DNA of 64,000 nucleotides from Astrocystis sublimbata (Eukaryota; Ascomycota; Sordariomycetes; Xylariales; Xylariaceae): assembly GCA_022453515.1 (NCBI GenBank), contig JAJNNY010000009.1:124001-188000 (forward strand). The letters run 5' to 3'. A program made the translations under genes and the position numbers. Below the pieces are notes generated by a model. It was given only the letters and a program-made list of their open reading frames with translations. It was not told where the DNA came from and made no database searches. Of this stretch, positions 45,924 through 58,382 are shown piece after piece (position 1 is the first letter of the stretch; each line of letters begins with the position of its first letter).

Positions 45924-48900
45924 CTACACCATCGTGCCATTATTGAGTTGTAGACAGTTGTCCAGTAGGGTGGCGCCTTCATGGAGCAGTTCCCAGCGAG
46001 TCGAGGCAAACGCGTCCTTCAATACGGCCAAAAGCGCGCTGCTGCGATTGACGTCTCTCATCAACTTCAGATCGTCGGGTGTCTGTATCGAGCCAAGCCT
46101 CTGTAGATAGTCACGCATCTGGTCGTATCTCTGTTCGGGACTGCTTGGCACCACATGTTCTGGACATGCTCCAGCTATGGCGAAACCATAACACCAGATG
46201 ACCAAAGCCGCAAAATAAAGAACCCAGGGTCTGTTTAGCAGCACGTCGTCCCTAGCGCAGTACTGCGTGTTGTCGAGGAGCACCGAGCATAGGAATTTGG
46301 CGGCGTAGAATGTAGCGTCGCGGGCTCTGGCTGATGGCGCCCAGTGGTCCTTCATTCTTCTCTGCGCGCTACTCAAATCCTGCGAGCCGATTGCCCGTCC
46401 CAAGAGCCGCTTGGCCCGAGCAAATATCTGGCAATCCACGATGTCTACATGCATCGCCATGTGGGCTAGATGATGAAGCACGGTCCGGCTTTCGAAAACG
46501 AAATTCGCATCGGTTCGTTTATCGGAGCTGTAGGGGTCAAATGCTAGGTTCGAGTTTTGAAGCGATTTATCAAATTCGTTTCGCCACGCATCGAAGGCCC
46601 TCATCAAGGTGCCTCGCCATTTGTCTCGTCCACCAAGGGCCTGTGACATGTTTGTACCCAAAGAACTTATCTGCAGATCGCGTTGGTTCATGTGCCAGCT
46701 GACGCTCAACAGCCCGGCCATGAGCATCTGCCGTCCGAAGGGGTTGGTGTGAACCTCCTGCCCGGCGAGGGTGCGCTTTAGCCCTTCGAGGAATAGCATC
46801 GGCTTCAGCCCCCGAGACATATGGTTGGACTCGATTCTACCCACTTCGGCGCCGCTCGTCGCTTTCCAAAGCTGGTCGTCGCAGGGCAGGGGCAGACGCA
46901 TCTCATGCGCCACCATCACCGTGGAGTGCCCAAACATGGTTGCATGGATTGAATCGATCAGAAACGCTATGAAAGCGACACGGCGAGTGCTCTCGTTCGT
47001 GATCCAAGTATTCCACCATTCATCTGTAGTATGTGCTGGGCCAGATGTGGACGACTGTCGGGATCCGGCACTGGTTGACCTATCCTCTCGTGCGCTAGGG
47101 GGCGAGTCTAGAGGTGATTTCCCTATCAACGACCTGCCTCTTCGCATGAGGGTTATTGTTGTCGCATGGTGAATGTGGGCTCGTTCGTGGAGTTTCCGCG
47201 TGGAGTACATCTTCTCATACAATTCGAGCAGTAGCAGTGTTTGGAAAACCCATAATTTCGCTGGTGGTTGACAGTTCGCATCCATGAATGTCTCCCACCT
47301 CAAACTCCACGCCAAAAGGTTGGCAAGGCTCACCGCACCTTGTACGATCTTTTCTCCGTAGCTACGGTCCAGACAAGCAGCACCGATAGTCATGACGGCT
47401 ATTAGAAGAAGATTCGGTGTTCGATCTGGCGAGAAGGTCGGCTTGTGGAGGATAGGCACTTGATCACTAAAGTGCAGCCAGTACGATCCTATGTATATTT
47501 GCATCATCTTGCGACTCAGCATATGTTCATCGTCGTTTCTGTCACCATCAAGGAGACTCTCGCCTTGTCGCTCAATCGGAGCATGATTATCCTGGTGGAA
47601 CTTCTCTTTGATCAGATCATATAGCTCCTGGCTTTTCTCGTCGGATAGTATGGACTCCGGCAAGTTAGGATCAAGTAGATTCGTAACCGCCATAACCTGG
47701 CCCGGAGGAATGTATCCGAGAGGAGCAGTCTCAGCTCCAGGGTAGTGGATCGTGTACGGCTGTTGATAATCTCCATAACTGGCTCTGGTTAATACCAATC
47801 TGACGGATAAGATTCGGAATAGCACTCACCTCGAGTAGGGATTTCTCTGTATGAGGTGACCCATAGGTGAAGAATGGGGGGATGAATTGAACAGATAAGC
47901 AACAAAGTCTTCAGGTAGTGATACGTACGGAGACTTGTTTAAAATGCCGTCAGTTGCGAACACGGGCATTGTAGCTTGTGCCGTCATTTGATCTAGCAAC
48001 ATCAAGTCGGTAGATGCCTGGGCGTGCGAGTGTTCACCATAATCGCTGGAAGTGTTATGCGCATATTGGTTTGTGGATCCAGAACCGGCATTGGCATCAG
48101 CCACGGAATTAAAGTCCGAGGGGGGGAGTGTAAAAGCAGGAAAGTTGTTGGGCGCAACAAAGGGATTCGTGGGAACGGATTGTGGAGTGTGAGTAGGTTG
48201 CAACTGGAAACTGCCAGGGTGGTTTGATACGGGTGACAGGACACCATAGGTGTCCCCACTTGATTGTGCGCGAAGATGATGGTGTTGGCCATCAGTTGGC
48301 TGGCGAGAGGGTCTTGTGTTAAAGCTCGTTCCCTGCTCAGACTGCACCTGTACAAACGCATCGGACACGTTGGATGGTCCGGGGTGAGGGAAAGTGCCCG
48401 GGGACGTGCTCGTGATCGGGGTGTACGGTGTGCCAATACCAACACCGTCCTTCGGTGACTGGTATTGAGAGTGAGCGGCGTGTTCTGGTCTCAGAGTTGC
48501 ATTTCCCAGCTTGGTGTATTTGGGCGACGTGGTCATCGAAGCAGGAGTAGGGTACGGAGATCTTACGTTGTCGACCGGAGAGGTTTGACTGATGAAAGAG
48601 TCTTTCCGGCTCAACGCGGATCCTTTTGCCGTGTGACGATCCCGGTGGCGGTTGCACAGGTCGAGTCGGACAAATTCGCGATTGCAATCTGGAAAGCTGC
48701 ATCTGTATATCTGCTTTGGTGCGTGGTTCAGCTGGTGGCGGTGGCTATCGACTTGTCAGCAAATACTTATTCTAGTGTCTGAAAATCAATCTTGGCGCAT
48801 CCCTTACAGATGTTCCGCTCTCGAGTAGCTTTTACCGCAACCTTCGGTAGGACATTCGAACTTCTTATCGAGACCTTTGCGGCTGCGTCTTCGCTTCTTT

Positions 48901-49154
48901 ACCGGGCCTTCCGAGCTAGATAAGCTCCCATTCTTCTCGTCGACTTCGCCTTCACCGTCGTTATCACTATCCATCTCGTCCATCTCATAATCCATAGCCT
49001 GGCTCGGAGGCCTATGGATGCGATCGAAATCCTCTTCTGCCTTGACCTGCGATGGCGGCGTGGGCCTGTGTGTTTGTGACATGATGGAGTGCGGTTGAGA
49101 GGGAAGCAATGTCGACTGGATGGCTCTAGGCTGGACCACAAGAACGGAAGTCAT
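45924..49154 (-). CDS. C2H2 zinc-finger transcription factor with fungal regulator middle domain
   Basis: Three exons (49154-48808, 48744-47830, 47784-45924) encode 1040 residues. Two canonical C2H2 fingers lie at about 99-153: C101, C106, H119, H123 and C131, C136, H149, H153. The first is split by an intron; choosing the acceptor ending at 48745 restores CX4CX12HX3H exactly, whereas the next AG breaks the frame. A basic nuclear signal (KKRRRSRKGLDKK, 86-98) precedes them. A long Ser/Pro/Thr/Gln-rich disordered region (about 165-420) is followed by a fungal-specific transcription-factor domain (about 513-770; MMQIYIGSYWLHFSDQVPIL). This C2H2 plus Fungal_trans order is a known ascomycete class, but I cannot name its targets. 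The large gene-free region upstream may hold its control elements. Confidence 0.92.
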
Positions 49155-51147
49155 GGTCTATGGAAGCTCATAATGATACAGTATCAGTTACGCAGTGGTG
49201 TATCCTCAAGATTGGCTTTCGGAGTGAGCAACGCCCCCTGAGATTTAATGAAGGCTGGGTGGCGTGGCTACCTATGCAAATATATGCGGTGTTAGGTATC
49301 AGCGACCAATTACGAGTCGCATACCGAAACCTGGGGAAGCCCTATATAAGATTGTTACGAGAAGCACAGTTCCTGGGGGTGCTTCCCCGCGTTGACAGGG
49401 ATTCAACGCCGTCCAAGCACCTCAGCGGATCAAGCAACAACCGGAAAGAATGGGCTAAGGTGCGCGAACGTTGATCCCTGGGCGATGAACGAAGAAGTTC
49501 TGTAAACAAGATGGTGCCAGGTTGCCACCCACTGCATAACTAGCATATGAGATTGGCAAGTTGATGTGGTGTGCCTTGGTGTGGCATCAAATTCGTGTGT
49601 TTGTAGTGATTGCGACAGTAACTAGCACAGAGTGCCTGGACTGCACCGGCCTGATCAGCAGCTGATGCGAAACGATTTACAAATAAGAATATAAAAGAGT
49701 ATCGTCATGATAATCAGTCTCCGATTTTGGTGGTGAATCTGGGTACGTGTGATAGATCACCCCCCCATTGTGGTTGCCAAGTGACGCACTCCGATCTCTT
49801 AGGCCCGACGGCTGCTATAGCAAGCTCCCGGACAAATGCTTACAGCAAATGCAATAGAGCCGAAACTCACGAAGGGAGGCTTGAGGGTAGAGAACAGAAG
49901 CCCAAGGGCAAAAGACGTTACAAAAAAACAAGAAGTGGAGCTTCCACGAACCCTGACGAAGTCGAACGAAGGTCGACAGCGGTTCAGGTCATGGGATTGG
50001 TAGGGAGGTAGGTAATAACAAGGGGAAACGAAAAGCAGGCGAACTTCGGAGCTGCAGTGTCATGCAGAGCTGATCTACAATCAAGGTTTCGACTGGTTTA
50101 TGTGAAGGATACGGCTGGCGCATAACGCAGAGCAGCAGCACGAAGAAGCATCGCGAGCCGAGTTGTAGGCAACCGAACCGCTCCTGGCCCGCCCATGTTA
50201 CCACCTGGTCAGGTAGCCGGGCAGCTTAGGAGCTTAGGGAGGCATCGGAAGAGACTGGACGCCGAACCCTACGAAGCAGAGGTATGGTACGAGCACTTGC
50301 TCAGCCAGTGGCGGTCCTAGTCCATGCCGTACCACCCCAGCAGCCACCGCGCCCTACCATAAACTCGCAGGGCCAGTTTCGAATTGGCCCGAGGGAGGGA
50401 GGAGGGCAGGTAGATGATGAGACACAGCGGCCACGCAGTAGTCGAGGACCAGGGATCAAGGAATTAAAGAAAAGCTCGAGGGCAATCCTAGAAGCTTCCG
50501 ATGCGCGTGCGAGAGCTCTAGAAACCCACGGGGTGGGATGGATATGAATGAATGACACCAAATTAATTACCAATACATACATACTCTTTAATACCGGACG
50601 AGACGAAAGACGGGAGTTTCGAAACAACGAAACATTCAAGTTAGGCTAAGACAGTCCGATAGTGATAGTCCGATTTAGGGCCGCTTAGTCGGTGCCAGCC
50701 AGGATCCATGGAATGGGAATGGCCGAAGGTTGGATTGGTTCCGCCTACGACGGGTAGGAATGAGCTAACAACAGCAGCGCTGGAACAAGGCGTGCGTGCG
50801 TGCGTAGGCGTGGATGTTGTACTCGTACGGGCACAACAATAACAACGGCGCCGCTGGTCGGAGCAGGCTGGATCAGGCACTAGGTATCGAGAATAATGAC
50901 TCTGACTGAACCGGCCATGCCCATGTCGGAAAAGAAAGACTCGGGCTTGGGCTTGGGCGCACAGGACTGCAGAAGGTAACGGGTTGGATCGTGGTCCTAT
51001 TCCGGGGAATGCAAGAACGAAAGTCGCCTGGTGTGGGGGTCTCGTTCACTTTAATACCGCCCGCCTGTTCATCCCAGCCCCAGAACCGCTGGTTGCTGTG
51101 CGTGAAGACGCTAGCCAGGGGGGCCCTGCAGCAGCGACGTGCCATAT

Positions 51148-51162
51148 TACCTAGGTAGGTAC
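51148..51162. repeat. TACCTAGGTAGGTAC motif
   Basis: A near-complete copy of the intergenic palindromic motif also seen at 15581 and 24908; further TAGGTA words follow up to about 51290. Confidence 0.75.
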
Positions 51163-53613
51163 AGTGGTCCTCATAGCTCCGGGCCCCTGCCTGCAGGTGG
51201 TCCTGCCTGGTATGCCTGGCTGCCCAGGGGGGTGCCCGCGCAATATAGGCAAGTACACTTACCTAAAGTAGGTGCCTGGGGGTAGGTGAGCAGGCAGGCA
51301 TGGCAGGGTCAAGGTAGGGTGGCGGTTAGTACCGTCCCAGCTCGCCAGCCGTTCTTCAACTTGAACTCTACCTTAGTATTAGCTCAGTATCGCCAGAGCG
51401 TGCAAGGATCAAGGCTGCTGCACGTCCTTATGTCAGGTGGTAAATCATTTCAAGGTTGCTGGCTTAATGAATCCTGTGCACTTGGGCAGATCTTTGTGGC
51501 AGATGTCTGGGTTCTCAGCTGCGAGTTACTGTACGTATAAGGTATACATACGATGATCCTTACCCTAGCTTCGAGCTTCACACACGACACAGGCAGTTGG
51601 GTAAGCTTCCAGGTTGTGTCGCCCTACATACACTACTACGAATACTACTGGCGTTGGGTAGGGGTGCAGGTCTGCTTAGTGTACACAACTCAGTAGGTTG
51701 GTCCGAATAAATAGCCATGTTCGGGGTGAGAGACCAGTGATTTCGTCTCAATATTTTTGTGCATTTTCCTCATATCCAACCTCGACCCTTTGGCTTCGTA
51801 ACGAAGGGGGTGGGATGGATATCGAGAAACATATTGCCTTCAAAGGGAAACACGCAAGTCACTCAAGTTACATAGGCAATTTATAGAATTGCGGAGGCTG
51901 CGGCGTAAGTCGGAGGCATTGCAAGGGTCGCTACCTGCATAGTCATAAGTGGCTTACCAAAGGGACTCGGTATACAGTACGGAGTATTGCATGGGTTGTC
52001 CACAACGAGGGAACAAGGTGTATGTATCAATCTCCCGCTATTAGAAGATCGAGTTCCCTACAAACTGTACGCTCTTGTACCCTTATAATCACTTGTCCAA
52101 GTTTGATGTCTAGCACGTAAATTCTCATTGACGCGGAGCTTGCATTCAGAGTCTCTGTAAGGCTTATTTGCATAGTAGCCATCGAATCATGGGAAATGGA
52201 TACTCGGCACCAGCTTGAACATTACCTGCCTGGCGAGTAACGTTCAACGATCCCACCCTTTCAACTTGCGAGGATGTTGCTCAAGTTCGTCTAAGCATTG
52301 AACACAGACGGGTTGCCAAATGGGTACAGCACGCACTCGGAACTACCGTCCTATAACCACTTTAGTTGAACGAGCCATGACGGCTTTTGGGGTCCCCCGA
52401 GCCCCTCTTCCATTGGTTGGGGGTAAGGGTTTGATATTTCTTCGACTTCATAGGTTGGGCAATGTGGAATTGAGGTAATACGGGCCTCCATTTCCGCATC
52501 AAGATACCAACCAATTCACTGACGGTTGAACCGCCGCAGCACGCTTATTCGCCCCCAATATGCGCATGGTGAACAAGGTGGTGCGCAATGCGCTTAGAAA
52601 CGCTTATCCCAACGGGGAGACCCTCCCATGTGAGCCAAATCGGCGGTTTACTCTATTGGGCATGGTTGATGCGCGTTAAAGCTTAGTTCAGTAATTGTAT
52701 CTGATGCTGTGACCAGGTTAAAACCAGGTGCGCCCTTGTTGCTTATCTGCTACCCACAGAATAGAAGTGGTTGAAGTTGGAGATCGCGTCAGTGCTATGT
52801 GTAAACGTATATAGACTTCAAAAAGATCCATCTGTATATATGTGCTTAAGTCATAAATGCTGTGCAGATGAGCCGGAAGTACTTGACAATTGACATGGGT
52901 GATGATGAGTGTACTAGCTTGAATAGTGTTGAGATTGAATTGTGAGATTGTTCTAACAACGGGCGAAACTGCATGCCATTACTAATGTCCACAAATATCA
53001 ACGCTTATGTGACAGCATTGCTGCTAGATTGATGAAACCCAAACACCAACTAATGAAAAGATAGGAAGAAACGGGTTTGCGAGTGACATTTAACCGTAGT
53101 TCAGCATGTTGCTGTTACCCTTCGTTTCACTGGGCATTCGATTCAACGTATCAGTACTCTACAGTTCAACACACGAACTTGCCCACTCCTCCCGTTACCA
53201 GGTCATGTATGTAGGAACGGCCACGTACCAGCTGCCGAAGTCATACCATCCTTGTCGTATGGAGCATCTCCGGCTACTGCGCCCTGTAACAGAATAATCT
53301 GATCGTCAGATATGGTTAAACTAACACCGCAGCCAGATCGACCGCCCTTGAACCTTGGCCAGCGAGCTGTCGAACCATGATTCAACAGCCTTGAAAAGAG
53401 ACTGGTAACACAGCAGGTGGCTGAGTTAGTGACCCCCAAACCCCCATATGTGGAGGAGATGAAGATACCATCAGGTCGGTAACCAGACGTCTCCGCCTGA
53501 TCGCCATCCTAAAGTTAGGCCCAAGTCGACGAGGCGTAGGCTGACGCGTGTGTACGCAAGTGCAAGTCTGGGCAGGTCAATATGACTGGTGCTCGTTTGC
53601 GTACTTGGCTTGC

Positions 53614-53636
53614 CTGAAGATCCACGGGATCTTCAG
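53614..53636. repeat. Perfect 10-bp hairpin, 3-base loop
   Basis: CTGAAGATCC and GGATCTTCAG are exact reverse complements separated by ACG. No adjacent gene or T-tract explains it. Confidence 0.9.
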
Positions 53637-56217
53637 CTTCATCAACACTTATTGTTGTGTTATCCATCCAAACTTGTACTTGAATCGACCTCTAGCGAGG
53701 GCACTCCGATGCTTGGAGGCGGCCAAAGGGGAGTCGTGCTATCAAATCCTGTGCAACGCCTCTTATTCAAATGAGCGACTGCCGGAACACGTCTTATGGC
53801 GAGAAAGTTCAAAGGCTTCTAGAAGCGCAGAAGGACACCATCCTTTCCATACGTAACCCCTGCTGCAGTTGTCGGGCGGCGTCTCTCAGATTCCAGGATG
53901 TCCGAGGAACGGTGTCAGCCAAAGTCCAGGCCTCATGATCTAGAAAAGGCCCACCAGCTGACCAATTGGCTATGCGGTCTTTGCTGCATAAGAAAATAAC
54001 AGAAAAAGCAGTAGGATCGAGCAATGTTAAACAGAGCTGGGTGGCTGTCGGTGCAGGGAGACACATAACCCATGAGACTCTAACTATGCAAGTCGATGCA
54101 TCTGGTGTACACTAGACAGGAAGGGCAAGTGTCATGGGAAAAAAGCCTTGATGCATGGGTGTACTAGACTGCGTACCAATGCAAACCAAGGATAGAGCCA
54201 AAAAGGATCCAGCATTGGGTGCCACCAACAGACATTGCCAAGCCGCCTTTAGCCGGGGTAGCTGGCAACGCCGAGAAGATAGACCGAACGACATCGTGAA
54301 GACCTGACCTTAAGTCGTAGGAGTATGCATCTCCGTGAAGGCGGGAACGGGCGCTGGTTGTGCAGGCTAGTGGAGGAAAGCTGAAGGCAGCTTCTGGATG
54401 ATCCTGGATGATCCTACCCAATGGACGATTTGCTCAAAACTTACAGGGGTGAGTCTTGAAGTCTGCAAAAAGTTAGAACTTAATCTCGAACGACAGCAAC
54501 ATGATATGGACCACAGCTGTGGGGGGACACCCATCCACTTGGAACGCTGACCATCGTTCCATCGTGGATCCTTTTTGGCTTTCCACCTGAATGCCCAACT
54601 TTTAGTGTGAAGACCACATCCATTTGAACATGAGGCTGATTCACAGCTGCATGTTCTGTTCACTCAGGTCCTGGCACGACCAACACACCAGATTTGTGAT
54701 CCCACATCTATATCACATGTATCATTCTATGCTGATCATCTCAAGGACTGTGGTAGAGAATACACGACCTAATTCCTGGCATCTTCTGCAAACGTTTAGG
54801 CCGATAAACAAGTGCCTCATGAAAACAGTTTCAAAATAAACGGGAGATTGTGACTGCATCATATTGTGAAGGAGTACAACTGTAGCACATGTCCACGACT
54901 GCCTACGATGTACATATGCGTAGAACGGGAGGCAAGAGAAGTTGAGAACACACGACCAACCTCGTTCTCTGCACCAGGCTAGTGCACACTAAACTAGTGT
55001 ATGGATTCAACTGCGGCAGATCGCTTCTCTCGTCTCCATTTCGGGAACTAGGTATGGACAGAGTGAGCGATACACTAGGTAGGAACCGAAGGACACTAGT
55101 ACACCTGATCGAGAACAGGCAGACGGAGTTGACCGAAGCCTACGCGTACTCGAAGTGAGTTTCGCATAGCTCCGCGATCCCCAGCGACAAACTGAGGACA
55201 GCTCGACTCAGCGTCTCTAAGTTTCAACATATCAAAGGCACTAGTTTGGGAGAAATTCACTGCCAAGTTGACAAAAGACAATGCTAGACTCAACGGAATG
55301 TGACTGCAGCAGTAGGACGTGATGGAGGTGGGTGCCTTGACATCTGCAGCCACTCATATCCTTATAAACCGGACCGTCATATAGACACATGGGATTATCA
55401 TGCGAAAATATTGATGGGTAAACCCACTGGCGAGGGAAATGTTTCATACCAATGAGATGACTATCCGCGGCAAAGCTTGTTCGGAACAAACAAACTCAGT
55501 TCAGGTAGTTAATTAGCTCCCAGACCTTTCGAGATTAACATAATCCCATAATGAATGCCATCGTTCCAGCTAAGATTTATATTACATATCGATCCAAGAC
55601 TCAAGTATCAGCATCTAGATTGCAAATACCGTTGTTTCTTCTGATCCTGCGCGCTGATAAAGCCAAGAGGCCCGACGAGAAAGGAAATACCGGGTCCTCG
55701 AAGGGTTCTTATCGTTATTATATTGAAAATTGACATGTATTTGCGACAAATTGATCTGAAAAGTGTACTGAGGTCACGTGTGATTATATAAACTTGTTTG
55801 CGTTTGCGAAGGAGTGATAACGCCAGCTTGTGTTCTGGGTAGATCGATTTTCTTTCGGCGGGGCCAAACATTGATCATCAACTCGTTTCCACTCTGGCCT
55901 AGGCTCTCCCTGTTGTGCTTGTGTTACAATCGGTGCCCCAAGCAGGTTAGCGAGTGGGAAACGGACCGACAGCTGAAAGACGCGCAGGAGTGGTGTTTTT
56001 GCCCCCTTCCCAGCTAACATTTTGTTCTAGGAGAATAGAAGCGGCTTGACTAGACGAGACAGATGGGTAGGGTAGATCGACACTCGTCAGCACAACATGT
56101 AGCCTTATATTCATGTAACATACTAACCACAATACGCCATTGGCGACTTCAGAGAAGCAAAATCTCACAACGGACCGTCCCAACTGTCTTGGTCCAATAA
56201 CTAGTATGTTACGTCAG

Positions 56218-56253
56218 CGACAATAGATGAACGGGTTCAACCGTCTATTGTCG
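56218..56253. repeat. 15-bp hairpin with one 4-base bulge
   Basis: CGACAATAGA (56218-56227) pairs perfectly with TCTATTGTCG (56244-56253). Stacked inside, TGAAC (56228-56232) pairs with GTTCA (56235-56239) across two bases. ACCG is bulged on the right arm. Confidence 0.85.
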
Positions 56254-56894
56254 TCCGGTTAGTGGTCACCATTCAATACAACTAGGTCTCCAGATTATGC
56301 GACACTGTGTCCTTGTTATGGCTATCCCACCACATACAAGGGCCGACCACGTATTGTATATGGGCTCTGGAAACTCCGCCGTAAGATAGAAATATGGGAA
56401 TATCAAAGGCTTTGATGTCTCCAAATTTTGGGGTTTTTATTTAAAGGCTGTTCAGCGGAGGAATAGCACAAGGCAATGACACCCCCTCTGGCACGTTCAA
56501 TTCAGGAAAGCGACATTTATCCTTGGCCATTTGGAGAGAAGGTAGTATGTCTGATACCAGGTGTATAGTGAACGTATATCCCTGAGACACTAATTCCATT
56601 CATCTGGATCAATATTACTAACCATATTATCCCCTTATTCGTGTTTATAGTAATCTTTCCCTCACATTATAGGCACGGATATTATTTTACGTATCTAGAT
56701 AGAAAACTGATCGATAAATATTACCACGTCAAATTCTTAAGATCACTATTTTAAACATGATAGCTATCTGTGTGCTAAGAAAGGGCAAGCGTCTCGCGCC
56801 AGACGTCTTGATAAGGATGAAAACATTATATAAACATGATGGCTATTATAAGCTTCTGATAAGCAATCGAATTCCAGAACTCACACGGACCTAG

Positions 56895-58382
56895 CTACTG
56901 AATCAAGTCCCGGTACCTTTGCACAAACCTCCCCACAGCATCCACGAACCTATCTACATCCTTCCTGCCCTCGTCCCCCAGCAACTCAATGCTAAGAGCC
57001 ATGTAGCCACGTCTCGCCAGGTAGAAACCCTCGTGCAGCATCTCGAGATGGAAGAGATCCAGCAACCTAGGATCCTCATCACTCTTCCAATCCGCCGGCG
57101 AAGCCACCTCTTCGACAGGAGTGGCCGTGAAGTGAAACACGAGGATCGAGCCGCATCCCAAGACCCTCAACCTCCTCTTCCGCTGCTGGCCCTTGCCATC
57201 ACCACCACCACCACCACCCTCATCAAGATCCAGACTATTGATCCTCCCCCTAACCTCATCCCCAAGCGCATGCAACTCCCTCGCCTTCTCCGTCGTAAAA
57301 ACCCTCTCGAGTCCCGCAGCGCCCACATTCATCGTCAGCACATTATTATTAAAAGTGCCAGCATGCGGCAGCGCCGTGGGCTCTCTCGGGTCGAAGAGTG
57401 CCATGATATCCCTCCGGCCCCCGAAGGCACCAAAAGACATCCCACCGCCGATATATTTCCCCAGCGTCGTCAAGTCCGGGTGCACACCCACCTCGCTCTG
57501 GATCCCGCCGCCGGCGTACATGCGAGATGTCATGACCTCATCGAAGACGAGGAGCGCGCCAAGCTCGGTCGCGCGGCGGCGGAGGTGGGCGAGGAAGGCC
57601 GGGGTGGCGCACACGCCACCGCCGGAACCGAGCATGGGTTCTAGTAGGATGGCGGCCACGCCATCGTCTCCGTCCGAGGGTGAGAAGGGGGCGAGGAGGG
57701 CGTCGACTGAGGCGGGGTCGTTGTATGTCGCGACCAAGAAATCGTGGGGCGCATTAAGGGCCCGGAGAACCTCGTATTTATTCTTGCCCCTCCCCTTCTT
57801 CTTTTCCACATTCCCTCCATCTCCCTCCACCCCTTTACCTTCTCCCCAGACATCCCGACACCCAACCGGAAACACGAACACGCCGCCATGATACCCTCCC
57901 TCGAAAACCACAACCTTGCCCCGATGACGTCCGGTAAACGCCTTCGTAGCAGCCAGCGCCATGAGATTCGCCTCTGTTCCCGAGTTCGTAAACCGGACAT
58001 GCTCGATACTGTTGAACCGTTCCCTAATTAGTTTCGCAAGCTTTTCTTCCCCGGCGTGCGGTCCACCGTAGCTGAGCCCTCGCCGCACCGTCTCCATCAT
58101 GACGTCCTGTAACACCGCGTTCGAGTGCCCATACAGACCAGCCGAGTACTCCCCCAGTAGGTCCACGTAGTCATGCCCGTCGACGTCGCGCAGCTTATGG
58201 CCCGCCGCAGAGCTGATGCATAGCGGGTACGGCGTCCAGTGTAGAACCGAGCGCGTATTGCCTCCGGGGAGGCTTGTCGTGGCTGCTTCATGCGCCGTAC
58301 GGCTGGCCAGGTTTGTAGAAATATAGCGTGCTTCGGCCTCATTATAGGCGGCCTGGATGCAGCTAGTGTTGGAGGAGTCCAT
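56895..58382 (-). CDS. Class-III PLP-dependent aminotransferase, GSA-aminomutase-like
   Basis: A single exon encodes 495 residues. The fold-type I PLP signatures are present: NSGTEANLMA (cofactor phosphate, about 133-142), FEGGYHGG (160-167), VFDEVMTSR (D281, pyridine nitrogen) and the Schiff-base lysine K309 in LTTLGKYIGGG. Overall it resembles glutamate-1-semialdehyde 2,1-aminomutase-like enzymes. Fungi make 5-aminolevulinate by the Shemin route, so this is unlikely to be a haem enzyme; an unknown amino-acid or secondary-metabolite substrate is more probable. Two low-complexity insertions (Gly/Lys-rich at about 180-203 and Gly-rich before a basic run at about 395-410) sit where surface loops are expected. 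It is isolated, with gene-free DNA on its far side and no metabolic partner nearby. Intronless, unlike most neighbours. Confidence 0.88.
   Translation of the reverse strand: MDSSNTSCIQAAYNEAEARYISTNLASRTAHEAATTSLPGGNTRSVLHWTPYPLCISSAAGHKLRDVDGHDYVDLLGEYSAGLYGHSNAVLQDVMMETVRRGLSYGGPHAGEEKLAKLIRERFNSIEHVRFTNSGTEANLMALAATKAFTGRHRGKVVVFEGGYHGGVFVFPVGCRDVWGEGKGVEGDGGNVEKKKGRGKNKYEVLRALNAPHDFLVATYNDPASVDALLAPFSPSDGDDGVAAILLEPMLGSGGGVCATPAFLAHLRRRATELGALLVFDEVMTSRMYAGGGIQSEVGVHPDLTTLGKYIGGGMSFGAFGGRRDIMALFDPREPTALPHAGTFNNNVLTMNVGAAGLERVFTTEKARELHALGDEVRGRINSLDLDEGGGGGGDGKGQQRKRRLRVLGCGSILVFHFTATPVEEVASPADWKSDEDPRLLDLFHLEMLHEGFYLARRGYMALSIELLGDEGRKDVDRFVDAVGRFVQRYRDLIQ

Larger units (their letters stand above)
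49155..56894. other. Gene-free stretch, 7.7 kb
   Basis: No frame shows a domain or exon chain. The first kilobase or two is presumably the promoter and leader of the transcription factor. Features seen: TACCTAGGTAGGTAC at 51148-51162, a tandem duplication of TGGATGATCC at 54395-54414, two strong hairpins, and a 39-codon open frame at 52560-52679 in a locally GC-richer patch. No transposon protein or terminal repeat was recognised. Confidence 0.55.

Noticed and set aside
48722..48744. Alternative acceptors for the first intron of the zinc-finger gene
   Set aside because: The CACCAG acceptor creates a stop, and a further one removes the histidines of finger one; only the acceptor next to 48744 restores both fingers.
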